DNA of 64,000 nucleotides. Source: Solimonas sp036405815 (GTDB lineage Bacteria; Pseudomonadota; Gammaproteobacteria; Nevskiales; Nevskiaceae). The stretch covers positions 1 to 64,000 of the forward strand of contig DASWWX010000025.1 in the NCBI GenBank assembly GCA_036405815.1, written 5' to 3'. Position numbers and translations under genes: made by a program. Numbering within the stretch: position 1 is the stretch's first letter; each line of letters starts with the position of its first letter. Under the pieces are notes generated by a model. It did no database searches. It saw only the letters and a list, made by a program, of their open reading frames with translations, and was not told the origin of the DNA. Shown piece by piece: positions 9,911 through 18,022 of this stretch.

Positions 9911-10273
9911 TCAGGCGGCGCCGAGCTGGGCCTTGGCCTGAACCACCAGGGCGCCGAAGGCGGCCTTGTCGTTCATCGCGAGATCCGCGAGGACCTTGCG
10001 GTCCAGGGCCACGCCAGCCTTGTTGAGGCCGTTGATAAATCGGTTGTAGGACAGGCCCAGTTCCTTGGCCGCGGCGCCGATGCGGATGATCCACAGCGAG
10101 CGGAACTCGCGCTTCTTCACCCGACGGTCGCGGTAGGCGTACTGGCCGGACTTGATGACCTGCTCCTTGGCGGAGCGGAATTGGCGCGATTTGGCGCCGT
10201 AATAGCCCTTGGCCTTCTTCAGGACCTTCTTGTGCTTGGCGCGGGCGGTAACACCACGTTTGACGCGTGCCAT
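9911..10273 (-). CDS. rplT: 50S ribosomal protein L20
   Basis: L20 is an early 23S rRNA-binding assembly protein of the large subunit, and it represses rpmI-rplT translation in E. coli. At 120 residues it has normal length. The basic N-terminal helix begins MARVKRGVTARAKHKK. The globular half contains SLWIIRIGAAAKELGLSY and NRFINGLNKAGV. The gene lies 19 bases after rpmI in the same operon. Confidence 0.99.
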   Translation of the reverse strand: MARVKRGVTARAKHKKVLKKAKGYYGAKSRQFRSAKEQVIKSGQYAYRDRRVKKREFRSLWIIRIGAAAKELGLSYNRFINGLNKAGVALDRKVLADLAMNDKAAFGALVVQAKAQLGAA

Positions 10274-10292
10274 GTTTCAGTTCTCCGATTCG

Positions 10293-10490
10293 TTAGGCGT
10301 AGGGCAGCATCTGCTTGACTTCGCGGACGTCGGACGCGTGCACCTGCGCCTCGCCACGGAGCTGACGGATGCGCTTGCCCGACTTCTTGGTCAGGATGTG
10401 GCGCTTGTGCGAATGGGAGCGCTTGAAGCCGCCTTTGCCAGTCTTGGCAAAGCGCTTGGCCGCGCTTTTCACGGTTTTCAACTTCGGCAT
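10293..10490 (-). CDS. rpmI: 50S ribosomal protein L35
   Basis: This is a small basic large-subunit protein of 65 residues, beginning MPKLKTVKSAAKRFAKTGKG and containing HILTKKSGKRIRQLRG, both typical of L35. GGAG ends six bases before the ATG (GGAGTAATTC, then ATG), a strong ribosome binding site. It sits 177 bases after infC and immediately before rplT. The unusually long infC-rpmI gap is where L20 autoregulatory structure is found in E. coli. I could not confirm the pseudoknot here. Confidence 0.98.
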   Translation of the reverse strand: MPKLKTVKSAAKRFAKTGKGGFKRSHSHKRHILTKKSGKRIRQLRGEAQVHASDVREVKQMLPYA

Positions 10491-10667
10491 GAATTACTCC
10501 TAAAACAGGTCGATATTGCCGGTGTCGCATCCCTGCCGGGGGAGCTGGCCGGGCCCGTCGCCATGCGGCGGGACTTCCTTTTGATGCAAGCGCGCCAACC
10601 TCGATGCGCCTGTTTGCAGCAAAACCTTACAGCAGAACCTCTAGCGATCCGTCGTCCCGAAGGACGC

Positions 10668-11186
10668 TTACCGCTTCTTCGGCGACATCACCATCACCGA
10701 CTGACGCCCTTCCATGCGCGGGTACTGCTCGATCACCGCGATTTCATTGAGCTCGGCCTTCAGGCGATCGATCACCTGCATGCCCAGCTCCTGGTGCGCC
10801 ATCTCGCGGCCGCGGAAGCGGACCACGATCTTCACCTTGTCGCCTTCCTCGAAGAACGTCTTGATCTGACGCAGCTTGTGCTGGTAGTCGCCGTCTTCGG
10901 TGGTCGGGCGGAACTTGATCTCCTTGACCTGGATCTGCTTCTGCTTCTTCTTCGCAGCGTGTGCGGCTTTGTCCTTCTGATACAGGTACTTGCCGTAATC
11001 CATGATCTTGCAGACCGGCGGGTCCGCATTGGGCGAGACTTCGACCAGATCCAGGCCGGCTTCTTCGGCACGGGCGATGGCGTCGCGCGTCAGCATCACG
11101 CCGACCTGCTCGCCATCGTCACCAATCACACGGACGCGCGGCACCGTTATCTGGTGGTTGCGCCGGTCTTCACGTTCTGCAGCGAT
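10668..11186 (-). CDS. infC: Translation initiation factor IF-3 (AUC start)
   Basis: IF-3 binds the 30S subunit, blocks premature 50S joining and rejects non-canonical start codons. The N-domain contains VIGDDGEQVGVMLTRDAI and the IF-3 signature near VCKIMDYGKYLY. The C-domain contains KIVVRFRGREMAHQELG. The only upstream ATG/GTG/TTG in frame (GTG 11144) would cut off the conserved N-terminus. Reading 14 codons further gives an ATC at 11184-11186, encoding IAAEREDRRNHQITVPRVRV, with a strong AGGAGAGG at 11191-11198. The 172-residue product then matches family length. An AUC/AUU-type start is how IF-3 represses its own synthesis in E. coli. Confidence 0.93.
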   Translation of the reverse strand: MAAEREDRRNHQITVPRVRVIGDDGEQVGVMLTRDAIARAEEAGLDLVEVSPNADPPVCKIMDYGKYLYQKDKAAHAAKKKQKQIQVKEIKFRPTTEDGDYQHKLRQIKTFFEEGDKVKIVVRFRGREMAHQELGMQVIDRLKAELNEIAVIEQYPRMEGRQSVMVMSPKKR

Positions 11187-11190
11187 GCGA

Positions 11191-11198
11191 CCTCTCCT
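11191..11198 (-). promoter_or_regulatory. Ribosome binding site that fixes the infC start
   Basis: The minus strand reads AGGAGAGG, four bases before an in-frame ATC at 11184-11186. No other start codon is suitably placed behind it. The site, rather than the codon, is the main reason for the AUC start call. Confidence 0.8.
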
Positions 11199-11230
11199 GA
11201 TTCAAGCCGAAAGTTCCAGCAGGACCAATC

Positions 11231-11272
11231 AAAACCCCTGCGCACGCGGCAATCCGCCGGACGAGGCAGGGG
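11231..11272 (-). terminator. Hairpin with T run between the pil genes and infC
   Basis: On the minus strand GCCCCTGC ... GCAGGGG (outer arms 11266-11272 and 11235-11241) encloses an inner CGGC/GCCG hairpin. TTTTG follows. It lies about 100 bases after the third pil ATPase and ends 45 bases before the infC start. It may terminate the pil transcript or attenuate infC. The flanking 11273-11371 shows no other clear element. Confidence 0.55.
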
Positions 11273-11371
11273 CAAGGGGGCGAATTGTAAGGAGGCGGCC
11301 GCCCCATCTCAAGGGGCGAGGTCCGGCCGATCCCGGGCCCAGGGCCGCCAATCGGGGTCCAGTGGCGGGTT

Positions 11372-12436
11372 TCAGCCCCCGAAATTGATCTTCGCCTCGA
11401 GATTGGTGCGCGAGTCGGCGTTGGTCAGCGCCTCTTCCAGCGCAATCGTCCCGGACTTGTAGAGTCCGTACAGCGAATTGTCGAAGGTCAGCATCGCGCT
11501 GTCCGAGGACTGGTTCATCGCTTCCTTGATCTCATCGATGCGCTGATTGAGGATCAGTTCCTGGATGTACGGCGTGTTGATCATGACCTCCATCGCCGCG
11601 CAGCGCTTGCCGTCCGGCCGCCGCACCAGGCGCTGCGAAATGATCGCGCGCAAGGTCAGCGACAGGTCCATGTAGAGTTGCTCGCGCAGCTCCTCCGGGT
11701 AGAGGTTCACGATGCGCTGCAGCGCCTGATAGGCGTTGTTGGCGTGCAACGTCGAGATCGCCAGATGGCCCGTGTTGGCCAGCTGCAGGCAGGCATCCAT
11801 GGTCTCGCGCGTGCGGATCTCGCCGATCAGGATCACGTCCGGGGCTTCGCGCAACGAACTCTTCAGCGCGCGCTCGTAGCTGGCCGTATCGGTCCCCACC
11901 TCGCGCTGGTTGATGATCGAGCGACGGTTCGGGTGGATGAACTCGATCGGATCTTCGATCGTCAGAATATGGCCGGTCTGCGTCTCGTTGCGATGGTTGA
12001 TCATCGCCGCCAGCGTCGTCGACTTGCCGGAGCCGGTCGCACCCACCATCAGGATCATGCCGCGCTTCTGCTGGATCAGCGCCTTCAACGAGTCCGGCAT
12101 GCCGGGCATCTCGTCGAGTCGCGGCACCTGCGAACGCACGTAACGCAGCACCATCGCCACCGTGCCGCGCTGATTGAAGATGTTGACGCGGAAGCGCCCC
12201 AGGCCGCCTGCCTCGGTGGCCAGATCGATTTCGAAATGCTGTTCCAGATGCTGCTGCTGTTCCGGCGTCAGGATGCTGTAGGCCAGCTCCTTGATCAGTT
12301 CGCGCGTCAGTACATTTTTGCCGATGGGCAGCAGCTCGCCCTCGACCTTGAGCTGCGCCGGCGCATTGGCGGTGAAGAACAGGTCGGAACCGTTCTTTTC
12401 CACGCAAAGCTTGAGATAGGGAAGGATCTTGAGCAC
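11372..12436 (-). CDS. PilT/PilU-type twitching-motility ATPase (third paralogue)
   Basis: This is a hexameric secretion-type ATPase expected at the inner-membrane base of type IV pili, where PilT/PilU proteins power retraction. Its 354 residues carry the family landmarks. These are an N-terminal KNGSDLFFTANAPAQLKVEG segment, Walker A GATGSGKST (~135-143), the Asp box TIEDPIEFIH, Walker B VILIGEIRTRET and the His box STLHAN. It resembles PilU more than PilT: it ends near residue 354 without PilT's AIRNLIRE motif. It is 30 bases downstream of pilU in the same direction. A paralogue with a specialised role is likely, but its partner pilus cannot be told from sequence. Confidence 0.9.
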   Translation of the reverse strand: MLKILPYLKLCVEKNGSDLFFTANAPAQLKVEGELLPIGKNVLTRELIKELAYSILTPEQQQHLEQHFEIDLATEAGGLGRFRVNIFNQRGTVAMVLRYVRSQVPRLDEMPGMPDSLKALIQQKRGMILMVGATGSGKSTTLAAMINHRNETQTGHILTIEDPIEFIHPNRRSIINQREVGTDTASYERALKSSLREAPDVILIGEIRTRETMDACLQLANTGHLAISTLHANNAYQALQRIVNLYPEELREQLYMDLSLTLRAIISQRLVRRPDGKRCAAMEVMINTPYIQELILNQRIDEIKEAMNQSSDSAMLTFDNSLYGLYKSGTIALEEALTNADSRTNLEAKINFGG

Positions 12437-12466
12437 GGCAGTTTTCCAAGTCGGGAGCGTGTCGCC

Positions 12467-13636
12467 TCAGCGGCGGAACATCACGTTGGCCTTCTCGTCC
12501 TCCTTCATCTGCATCTTCTTCACCATCTCGTCGTCCATCAGGTTCTGGCGTGCGCGCTTGGATTCGAGCTTGATGCGCAGGCGGATTTCGTTCTGCGAGT
12601 CGGCATTGCGCACCGCCTCGTCATAGTTGATCAGACCGGACTCGAACAGGTCGAACAGGGCCTGATCGAACGTCTGCATGCCCTGCTCCTTGGAGCGGGC
12701 CATGACCTCCTTGATACCAGCGACCTCGCCCTTGAACACCATGTCCGCGATCAGCGGCGAGTTGATCATGATCTCGATCGCCGGCACGCGGCCGCCGCCT
12801 TCCTTGCGGATCAGGCGCTGCGAGATGATGCCCTTGAGGTTCAGCGACAGGTCCATCAACAGCTGTTCGCGCTTCTCCTCGGGGAAGAAGTTGATGATGC
12901 GGTCCAGCGCCTGGTTGGAACTGTTGGCGTGCAGGGTGCCGAGTACCAAGTGACCGGTTTCGGCGAAGTTGACCGCGTACTCCATGCCCTCGCGGGTGCG
13001 GATTTCGCCGATCAGGATCACGTCCGGCGCCTGGCGCAGCGTGTTCTTCAGCGCGTTTTCCCAGGATTGCGTATCGGTACCGACCTCACGCTGGGTGATC
13101 ACACAGCCGATGTGTGGATGCACGTACTCGATCGGATCCTCGATCGTGACGATGTGGCCGCGCGAGTTGTTGTTGCGAAACCCCACCATCGCCGCCAGCG
13201 ACGTCGACTTGCCCGAACCGGTGGCGCCGACCATCAGCACCAGGCCGCGCTTTTCCATGACGATGTTCTTCAGCTGGTCGGGCAGGCCCAGCTGTTCGAG
13301 GGTCGGGATCTCGGTATTGATCGTACGCAGCACGCCGCCGACACGACCCTGCTGCACGAAAGCGTTGACGCGGAAGCGGCCGATGCCCGGCGGCGAGATT
13401 GCGAAGTTGCACTCGTTGGTGGCTTCGAAATCCTTGATCTGGCGATCATTCATCAGCGACCGCATGATGATCGCCGAAGCCTCGGGTGGCAGCGGCTTTT
13501 CCATCACCGGCGTCATCTGGCCATCGAGCTTGATCGCCGGCGGAAAGCCAGCGGTGATGAACAGGTCCGAGGCTCCTTTCTGCTTCATCAGCGACAGGAG
13601 CTGCTGGACCAGCTTGACGCTTTGTTCGCGGTCCAT
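12467..13636 (-). CDS. pilU: Type IV pilus retraction ATPase PilU
   Basis: This is an accessory retraction ATPase that works with PilT. Its 389 residues are close to Pseudomonas PilU. Landmarks are KGASDLFITAGFPPAIKLDG at the N-terminus, ECNFAISPPGIGRFRVNAF, Walker A GATGSGKST, the Asp box TIEDPIEYVH, Walker B VILIGEIRTREG and His box GTLHAN. A basic/acidic tail follows residue ~350 (DDEMVKKMQMKEDE). The CNFAI motif and the tail distinguish it from the upstream PilT. It lies 14 bases after pilT and 30 before the third paralogue, so one transcript is likely. Confidence 0.95.
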   Translation of the reverse strand: MDREQSVKLVQQLLSLMKQKGASDLFITAGFPPAIKLDGQMTPVMEKPLPPEASAIIMRSLMNDRQIKDFEATNECNFAISPPGIGRFRVNAFVQQGRVGGVLRTINTEIPTLEQLGLPDQLKNIVMEKRGLVLMVGATGSGKSTSLAAMVGFRNNNSRGHIVTIEDPIEYVHPHIGCVITQREVGTDTQSWENALKNTLRQAPDVILIGEIRTREGMEYAVNFAETGHLVLGTLHANSSNQALDRIINFFPEEKREQLLMDLSLNLKGIISQRLIRKEGGGRVPAIEIMINSPLIADMVFKGEVAGIKEVMARSKEQGMQTFDQALFDLFESGLINYDEAVRNADSQNEIRLRIKLESKRARQNLMDDEMVKKMQMKEDEKANVMFRR

Positions 13637-13650
13637 CGTCGGCTACCGGG

Positions 13651-14694
13651 TCAGTTGAGGGAGAAATTGCGCGGATCGGCGGATTTCATGCGGGCTTCCT
13701 CCAGCGTGGTCATGCCCTTCTTGACCAGATCCTTCAGGCATTGGTCCAGCGTCTGCATGCCTTCCTTCTGACCGGTCTGGATCGCGCTGTACATCTGCGC
13801 CACCTTGTTCTCGCGGATCAGGTTACGGATCGCCGGGTTGCCGATCATGATCTCGTGCGCCGCGACGCGGCCGCCGCCCTTCTTCTTGAGCAGCGTCTGC
13901 GAAATCACCGCGCGCAGCGATTCGGACAGCATCGCACGCACCATTTCCTTTTCCGCCGCCGGAAACACGTCGACGATGCGGTCGACCGTCTTGGCCGCCG
14001 ACGACGTATGCAGCGTACCGAACACCAAGTGACCGGTTTCGGCGGCGGACAACGCCAGGCGGATGGTTTCGAGGTCGCGCATTTCGCCGACCAGGATCAC
14101 GTCCGGATCCTCACGCAGGGCCGATCGCAACGCCTCGTTGAAGCCCAGCGTGTCGCGATGCACCTCGCGCTGGTTGATCAGGCACTTCTTGGCGGGATGC
14201 ACGAATTCGATTGGATCCTCGACCGTAAGGATGTGGCCGTACTCGTTGTCGTTGATGTGATTGATCATCGCCGCCAGCGTCGTCGATTTGCCCGAACCGG
14301 TCGGGCCCGTCACCAGCACGATGCCGCGCGGGATCTCGGAGATCTCCTTGAAGATCGACGGACACTTCAGGTCTTCCAGCGTCAGAATCTTTGACGGAAT
14401 CGTACGGAACACGGCGCCCGAGCCGCGCGAATGCGTGAACGCATTGACGCGGAAACGCGCCAGGCCCGGAATCTCGAACGAGAAGTCGGTCTCCAGGAAC
14501 TCGTCCCAGGCCTTGCGCTGCTTGTCATTCATGATGTCGTACACCATGTCGTGCACCTGCTTGTGCTCCAGCGGCGGCAGGTTGATGCGCTTGACGTCGC
14601 CATCGACACGGATCATCGGCTCGACGCCGGCCGACAAATGCAAGTCCGAGGCCCCCTGCTTGACGCTGAAAGTCAGCAGCTGCGCGATATCCAT
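13651..14694 (-). CDS. pilT: Type IV pilus retraction ATPase PilT
   Basis: This is the retraction motor for type IV pili (twitching, DNA uptake). Its 347 residues match PilT. It starts MDIAQLLTFSVKQGASDLHL and has Walker A GPTGSGKST, Asp box TVEDPIEFVH, Walker B VILVGEMRDLET and His box GTLHTSSAAKT. The PilT-specific C-terminal AIRNLIRE helix (NPAIRNLIRENKVAQMY) is intact. It is the first of three ATPase genes and is divergent from yggS, with only 56 bases between the two starts. That gap holds AT-rich sequence but no promoter I would call. Confidence 0.97.
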   Translation of the reverse strand: MDIAQLLTFSVKQGASDLHLSAGVEPMIRVDGDVKRINLPPLEHKQVHDMVYDIMNDKQRKAWDEFLETDFSFEIPGLARFRVNAFTHSRGSGAVFRTIPSKILTLEDLKCPSIFKEISEIPRGIVLVTGPTGSGKSTTLAAMINHINDNEYGHILTVEDPIEFVHPAKKCLINQREVHRDTLGFNEALRSALREDPDVILVGEMRDLETIRLALSAAETGHLVFGTLHTSSAAKTVDRIVDVFPAAEKEMVRAMLSESLRAVISQTLLKKKGGGRVAAHEIMIGNPAIRNLIRENKVAQMYSAIQTGQKEGMQTLDQCLKDLVKKGMTTLEEARMKSADPRNFSLN

Positions 14695-14750
14695 AGGTGT
14701 CCGACGCTCCCGCGATTGTGTTTAATGTCGTTTTCCGCACGTTATAAGCA

Positions 14751-15476
14751 ATGCTCGGGCAAGGCAACATCGACGATCTGTCGTGCAATTTGTCCACGGT
14801 CCGCACGCGAATCCGCGCCGCCGCCGCCGCCGCCGGCCGCGATCCGGCGAGTGTCGACTTGCTCGCGGTGAGCAAGACGTTTTCGGCGGAGGCCGTACGC
14901 GGCGCGCATGATGCGCACCAGCGGGCTTTCGGCGAGAACTACCTGCAGGAAGCCCTGGCCAAGCAGGCGCTGCTGCGCGATCTGGACCTGGAATGGCATT
15001 TCATCGGGCCGATCCAGTCCAACAAGACGCGTGAACTGGCCGCCCACTTCGAATGGGTGCACGGCATAGACCGGCTCAAGATCGCACAGCGCCTGTCGGA
15101 ACAACGGCCGGACGCATTGCCGCCGTTGCAGGTCTGCGTGCAGGTCAACGTTTCCGGTGAAACCAGCAAGTCCGGCTGCGCGCCGGCCGAGGCGGCGAAT
15201 CTGTGCGCCGCTGTGGCGGCGCTACCGCACTTGCGCCTGCGCGGACTGATGGCGATCCCGGCGCCCGCCACCGCCGATACCGATCCGCGCGCACCATTCC
15301 GCGCGCTGCGGCAGTTGTTCGAATCCATCCGCGCAACGCAGCCACCGCATTTTGACACCCTGTCCGCCGGCATGTCCGACGATCTGGAGGCCGCCATCGC
15401 CGAAGGCTCCACCCTGGTCCGCGTCGGCAGCGCGATCTTTGGCGCGCGCGGCAAACCGGATACCCCCATCGGCTAA
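14751..15476 (+). CDS. yggS: YggS/PLPBP-family pyridoxal phosphate homeostasis protein
   Basis: This cytosolic PLP-binding protein buffers free pyridoxal phosphate; it has no known catalytic activity. Its 241 residues form a single alanine-racemase-like barrel. The Schiff-base lysine is in LLAVSKTFS, followed by the conserved FGENYLQEA and WHFIGPIQSNKT segments. The phosphate-binding C-terminal region contains LSAGMSDDLEAAIAEGSTLV and VRVGSAIFG. A yggS homologue beside pilT is the common arrangement in Pseudomonas and relatives. The gene is divergent from pilT and 44 bases upstream of rpiA. Confidence 0.96.
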   Translation: MLGQGNIDDLSCNLSTVRTRIRAAAAAAGRDPASVDLLAVSKTFSAEAVRGAHDAHQRAFGENYLQEALAKQALLRDLDLEWHFIGPIQSNKTRELAAHFEWVHGIDRLKIAQRLSEQRPDALPPLQVCVQVNVSGETSKSGCAPAEAANLCAAVAALPHLRLRGLMAIPAPATADTDPRAPFRALRQLFESIRATQPPHFDTLSAGMSDDLEAAIAEGSTLVRVGSAIFGARGKPDTPIG

Positions 15477-15520
15477 GCTGGCGACCCATTCTGCAATCCG
15501 CTTTCCTCCGTCACGCCGCC

Positions 15521-16183
15521 ATGAGCCAGGATCTCGCCAAACGCCTCGCCGCCGAAGCCGCACTCGCCTACGTCGTTCCCAATGAGGTGCTGGGCGTCGG
15601 CACCGGCTCCACGGTCAACCATTTCATCGACCTGCTCGCCGAGCGGCGCATCCCGCTGCGGGGTGCCGTGTCCTCGTCCAATGCCAGCACCGAGCGCCTG
15701 CAACGCGCCGGCATCCCGGTGCTGGATCTGAACGAGGCCGGCACGTTGTCGATCTATGTCGATGGCGCCGACGAATCGAATCACCGCCTGCATCTGATCA
15801 AGGGCGGCGGCGGTGCGCTGACGCGCGAGAAGATCGTGGCCGCGGCCAGCCAGCGCTTTATCTGCATCGCCGACGAATCCAAGCTCGTCGACGTGCTCGG
15901 CGCGTTCCCGCTACCGGTGGAGGTGATTCCGATGGCGCGGGCCTATGTGGCGCGCGAGCTGACGCAGTTCGGCGGCCAGCCGCAGCTGCGCAACGGTTTC
16001 ACCACCGACAACGGCAACGTCATTCTCGACGTGCATGGCCTGAAGATCACCGACGCCACCGCACTGGAGGCGCAGATCAATCTGATCACCGGCGTGGTCT
16101 GCGTCGGCTTGTTCGCGCGCCGCCCCGCCGACGTCCTAGTTCTCGGTTCCGCCCAAGGCACGCGCACACTACAGGCGCCCTGA
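15521..16183 (+). CDS. rpiA: Ribose-5-phosphate isomerase A
   Basis: RpiA interconverts ribose 5-phosphate and ribulose 5-phosphate in the pentose phosphate pathway. Its 220 residues are normal. Visible landmarks are the phosphate loop GVGTGSTVNHFIDLL, the catalytic-aspartate region VDGADESN, and KGGGGALTREKIVA. The C-terminal TDNGNVILDVHGL and GVVCVGLFARRPADVLVLG are also present. It is followed by a strong terminator shared with the convergent RRM gene. Confidence 0.98.
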   Translation: MSQDLAKRLAAEAALAYVVPNEVLGVGTGSTVNHFIDLLAERRIPLRGAVSSSNASTERLQRAGIPVLDLNEAGTLSIYVDGADESNHRLHLIKGGGGALTREKIVAAASQRFICIADESKLVDVLGAFPLPVEVIPMARAYVARELTQFGGQPQLRNGFTTDNGNVILDVHGLKITDATALEAQINLITGVVCVGLFARRPADVLVLGSAQGTRTLQAP

Positions 16184-16204
16184 TCACAAGAGACCAGCCA
16201 AAAG

Positions 16205-16239
16205 AAAACCCGCCGGGCCGTGAGGCGCGGCGGGTTTTT
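16205..16239 (+). terminator. Bidirectional terminator between rpiA and the RRM gene
   Basis: The arms 16209-16215 (CCCGCCG) and 16228-16234 (CGGCGGG) form a 7-bp stem with a 12-base loop. AAAA before it and TTTTT (16235-16239) after it extend the pairing and give a T run on both strands. It serves rpiA on the plus strand and the convergent RRM gene on the minus strand. Confidence 0.9.
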
Positions 16240-16270
16240 CATCGACCAGCCCGCCTAGGCGGGCACAGTC

Positions 16271-16546
16271 TCAACGGCGGCGTGGACCGCCCTTGCCGAA
16301 CTTGTCGCGCGGCTGCTCTTCGTTGACCTTGAGCGGCTTGCCACGCAACTCCTTGCCATTGAGACCGGCGATAGCGGCGCGCGCCTCATGGCCTTCCATC
16401 TCGACGAAGCCGAAGCCCTTGCACTGGCCGCTGAACACGTCGTACATCAGCTTGATCGAAAACACCTTGCCGAAAGCCGCGAACATCTCGCTGAGCTCGC
16501 GCTCGGTGGTGTCGGCGGGAAGATTGCCGGCGAATAGACGCTTCAT
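16271..16546 (-). CDS. RRM-type RNA-binding protein
   Basis: This 91-residue protein consists of one RNA recognition motif. RNP2 is at the N-terminus (RLFAGNLP) and RNP1 is CKGFGFVEM, with the usual beta-alpha-beta spacing. A short basic Gly/Arg tail ends it (GKGGPRRR). Small bacterial RRM proteins of this kind are often cold-induced and bind RNA without strict sequence specificity. It begins 32 bases downstream of the DEAD-box helicase on the same strand, so the two are probably expressed together as an RNA-remodelling pair. Confidence 0.93.
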   Translation of the reverse strand: MKRLFAGNLPADTTERELSEMFAAFGKVFSIKLMYDVFSGQCKGFGFVEMEGHEARAAIAGLNGKELRGKPLKVNEEQPRDKFGKGGPRRR

Positions 16547-16578
16547 GTCGCTCTCCTGTTGCGGTTCATCGAATTGAG

Positions 16579-17979
16579 TTAGCGACGGCCACGACCGCCG
16601 CCGCTGCTGCGCTGTTGCGGACGACCGGCGCCATGACCGCTGCGCGCGGCACCCGGATGGCGCGGTTGCTGCTGAGACTGCCCGTTGGAACGACCGCCGT
16701 CGCTGCGGGCCTGGCCATTGCCCGAATGGCGGCGTCCCTGGTTCTGCGTGCGCTGCTCCGGCCGGCCGCCGCCACGGTGATGCCGACCGTCGCGCGGACC
16801 GCGCGGACGCTCGTCGTCGGCAGCGGTCTGCTCGGACTTCGGCCGCGGCGTAAAGCCTTCGACCTCGAACGCCGGAATGCTACGGCGAAGCAGCTTCTCG
16901 ATGCCGCGCCACTCGTCGTATTCCTCACGGCAGACCAGCGAGATCGCCTCGCCGGTTTCGCCGGCACGGCCGGTGCGGCCGATGCGGTGCACGTAATCCT
17001 CCGGCACTGCCGGCAGCTCGTAATTGATCACATGCGGCAGCTGGTCGATATCCAGGCCGCGTGCGGCGATATCCGTGGCCACCAGCGTGCGCACCTCACC
17101 GGACTTGAACTGCGCCAGCGCCTTGGTGCGCGCGTTCTGGCTCTTGTTGCCGTGCAGCGCCGCGGTGGTGATGCCGTCCTTCTCCAGGCGCTCGGCCAGG
17201 CGGTTGGCGCCGTGCTTGGTGCGCGTGAAAACCAGCACCTGCTTCCAGTTGAAGCGGCTGATCATGTAGGCGAGCAGGCCCGCCTTGTTGCCCTTGTCGA
17301 TGAAGATCGCGCGCTGCATCACCGCTTCGGCGGCGCTGTTGCGCGGCGCGATGTCGATTGTTGCCGGATTGTGCAGCAGGCCTTCGGCGAGCTTGCGGAT
17401 ATCCGGCGAGAACGTCGCCGAGAACAATAGGTTCTGGCGCTTGGCCGGCAGCCGCTCGATGACCTTGCGGATGTCGCGGATGAAGCCCATGTCCAGCATG
17501 CGGTCGGCTTCATCCAGCACCAGGAACTCGACCTTCGACAGATCGATCGTGCGCTGGCCGACATGATCGAGCAGCCGGCCGGGCGTCGCGACCACGATGT
17601 CGGTGCCGCGGCGCAGGGCGTCGATCTGCGGATTGATGCTGACGCCGCCGAAGATCAGCGTCGTGCGCACCGCCGGCAGGTACTGGCCATAGGTCCGCAC
17701 GCTTTCCTCGACCTGCGCTGCGAGTTCGCGGGTCGGCACCAGCACCAGCACGCGCACCGGGCGGCGCCCCTCCGCGGCCGGCAAGGCCTGCAGACGATGC
17801 AGCATCGGCAAGGTAAACGCCGCCGTCTTGCCGGTGCCGGTCTGCGCGGCAGCCAGCAGATCGCGGCCGGCGATGATCTCGGGAATGGCGCGCGCCTGAA
17901 TCGGCGTGGGCGTGCTATAGCCCTGCACGGCGACCGCGCGGAGCAGATCGGGCGCAAGGCCCAGGGGTTCAAACGACAT
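16579..17979 (-). CDS. rhlE: DEAD-box ATP-dependent RNA helicase, RhlE type
   Basis: This enzyme unwinds RNA duplexes in ribosome assembly and RNA decay. Its 466 residues hold all helicase motifs. They are the Q motif (GYSTPTPIQARAIP), motif I AQTGTGKT, motif II DEAD in LVLDEADRMLDMGF, motif III SAT and motif VI HRIGRTGRAG. The MSFEPLGL start is typical of RhlE. After ~380 a disordered Arg/Gly/Gln/His-rich tail follows, expected to bind RNA. The leader of about 190 bases or more contains a 16-base palindrome close to the ribosome binding site. The gene precedes the RRM gene. Confidence 0.95.
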   Translation of the reverse strand: MSFEPLGLAPDLLRAVAVQGYSTPTPIQARAIPEIIAGRDLLAAAQTGTGKTAAFTLPMLHRLQALPAAEGRRPVRVLVLVPTRELAAQVEESVRTYGQYLPAVRTTLIFGGVSINPQIDALRRGTDIVVATPGRLLDHVGQRTIDLSKVEFLVLDEADRMLDMGFIRDIRKVIERLPAKRQNLLFSATFSPDIRKLAEGLLHNPATIDIAPRNSAAEAVMQRAIFIDKGNKAGLLAYMISRFNWKQVLVFTRTKHGANRLAERLEKDGITTAALHGNKSQNARTKALAQFKSGEVRTLVATDIAARGLDIDQLPHVINYELPAVPEDYVHRIGRTGRAGETGEAISLVCREEYDEWRGIEKLLRRSIPAFEVEGFTPRPKSEQTAADDERPRGPRDGRHHRGGGRPEQRTQNQGRRHSGNGQARSDGGRSNGQSQQQPRHPGAARSGHGAGRPQQRSSGGGRGRR

Positions 17980-18006
17980 CGGAACAGCTCCTGAAGACGC
18001 CTGCCG

Positions 18007-18022
18007 GCACCGCTAGCGGTGC
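18007..18022 (-). promoter_or_regulatory. Perfect palindrome in the rhlE leader
   Basis: GCACCGCTAGCGGTGC is a perfect 16-base palindrome. On the minus strand it is flanked by GCCTG and CAGGC, which can lengthen the hairpin. It ends 27 bases before the rhlE ATG, just upstream of an AGGAGC ribosome binding site. It could be an RNA hairpin controlling translation or a dimeric repressor site. Further up, TATACT (18170-18175, minus strand) could be a -10 box, but no fitting -35 is seen. Confidence 0.45.
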
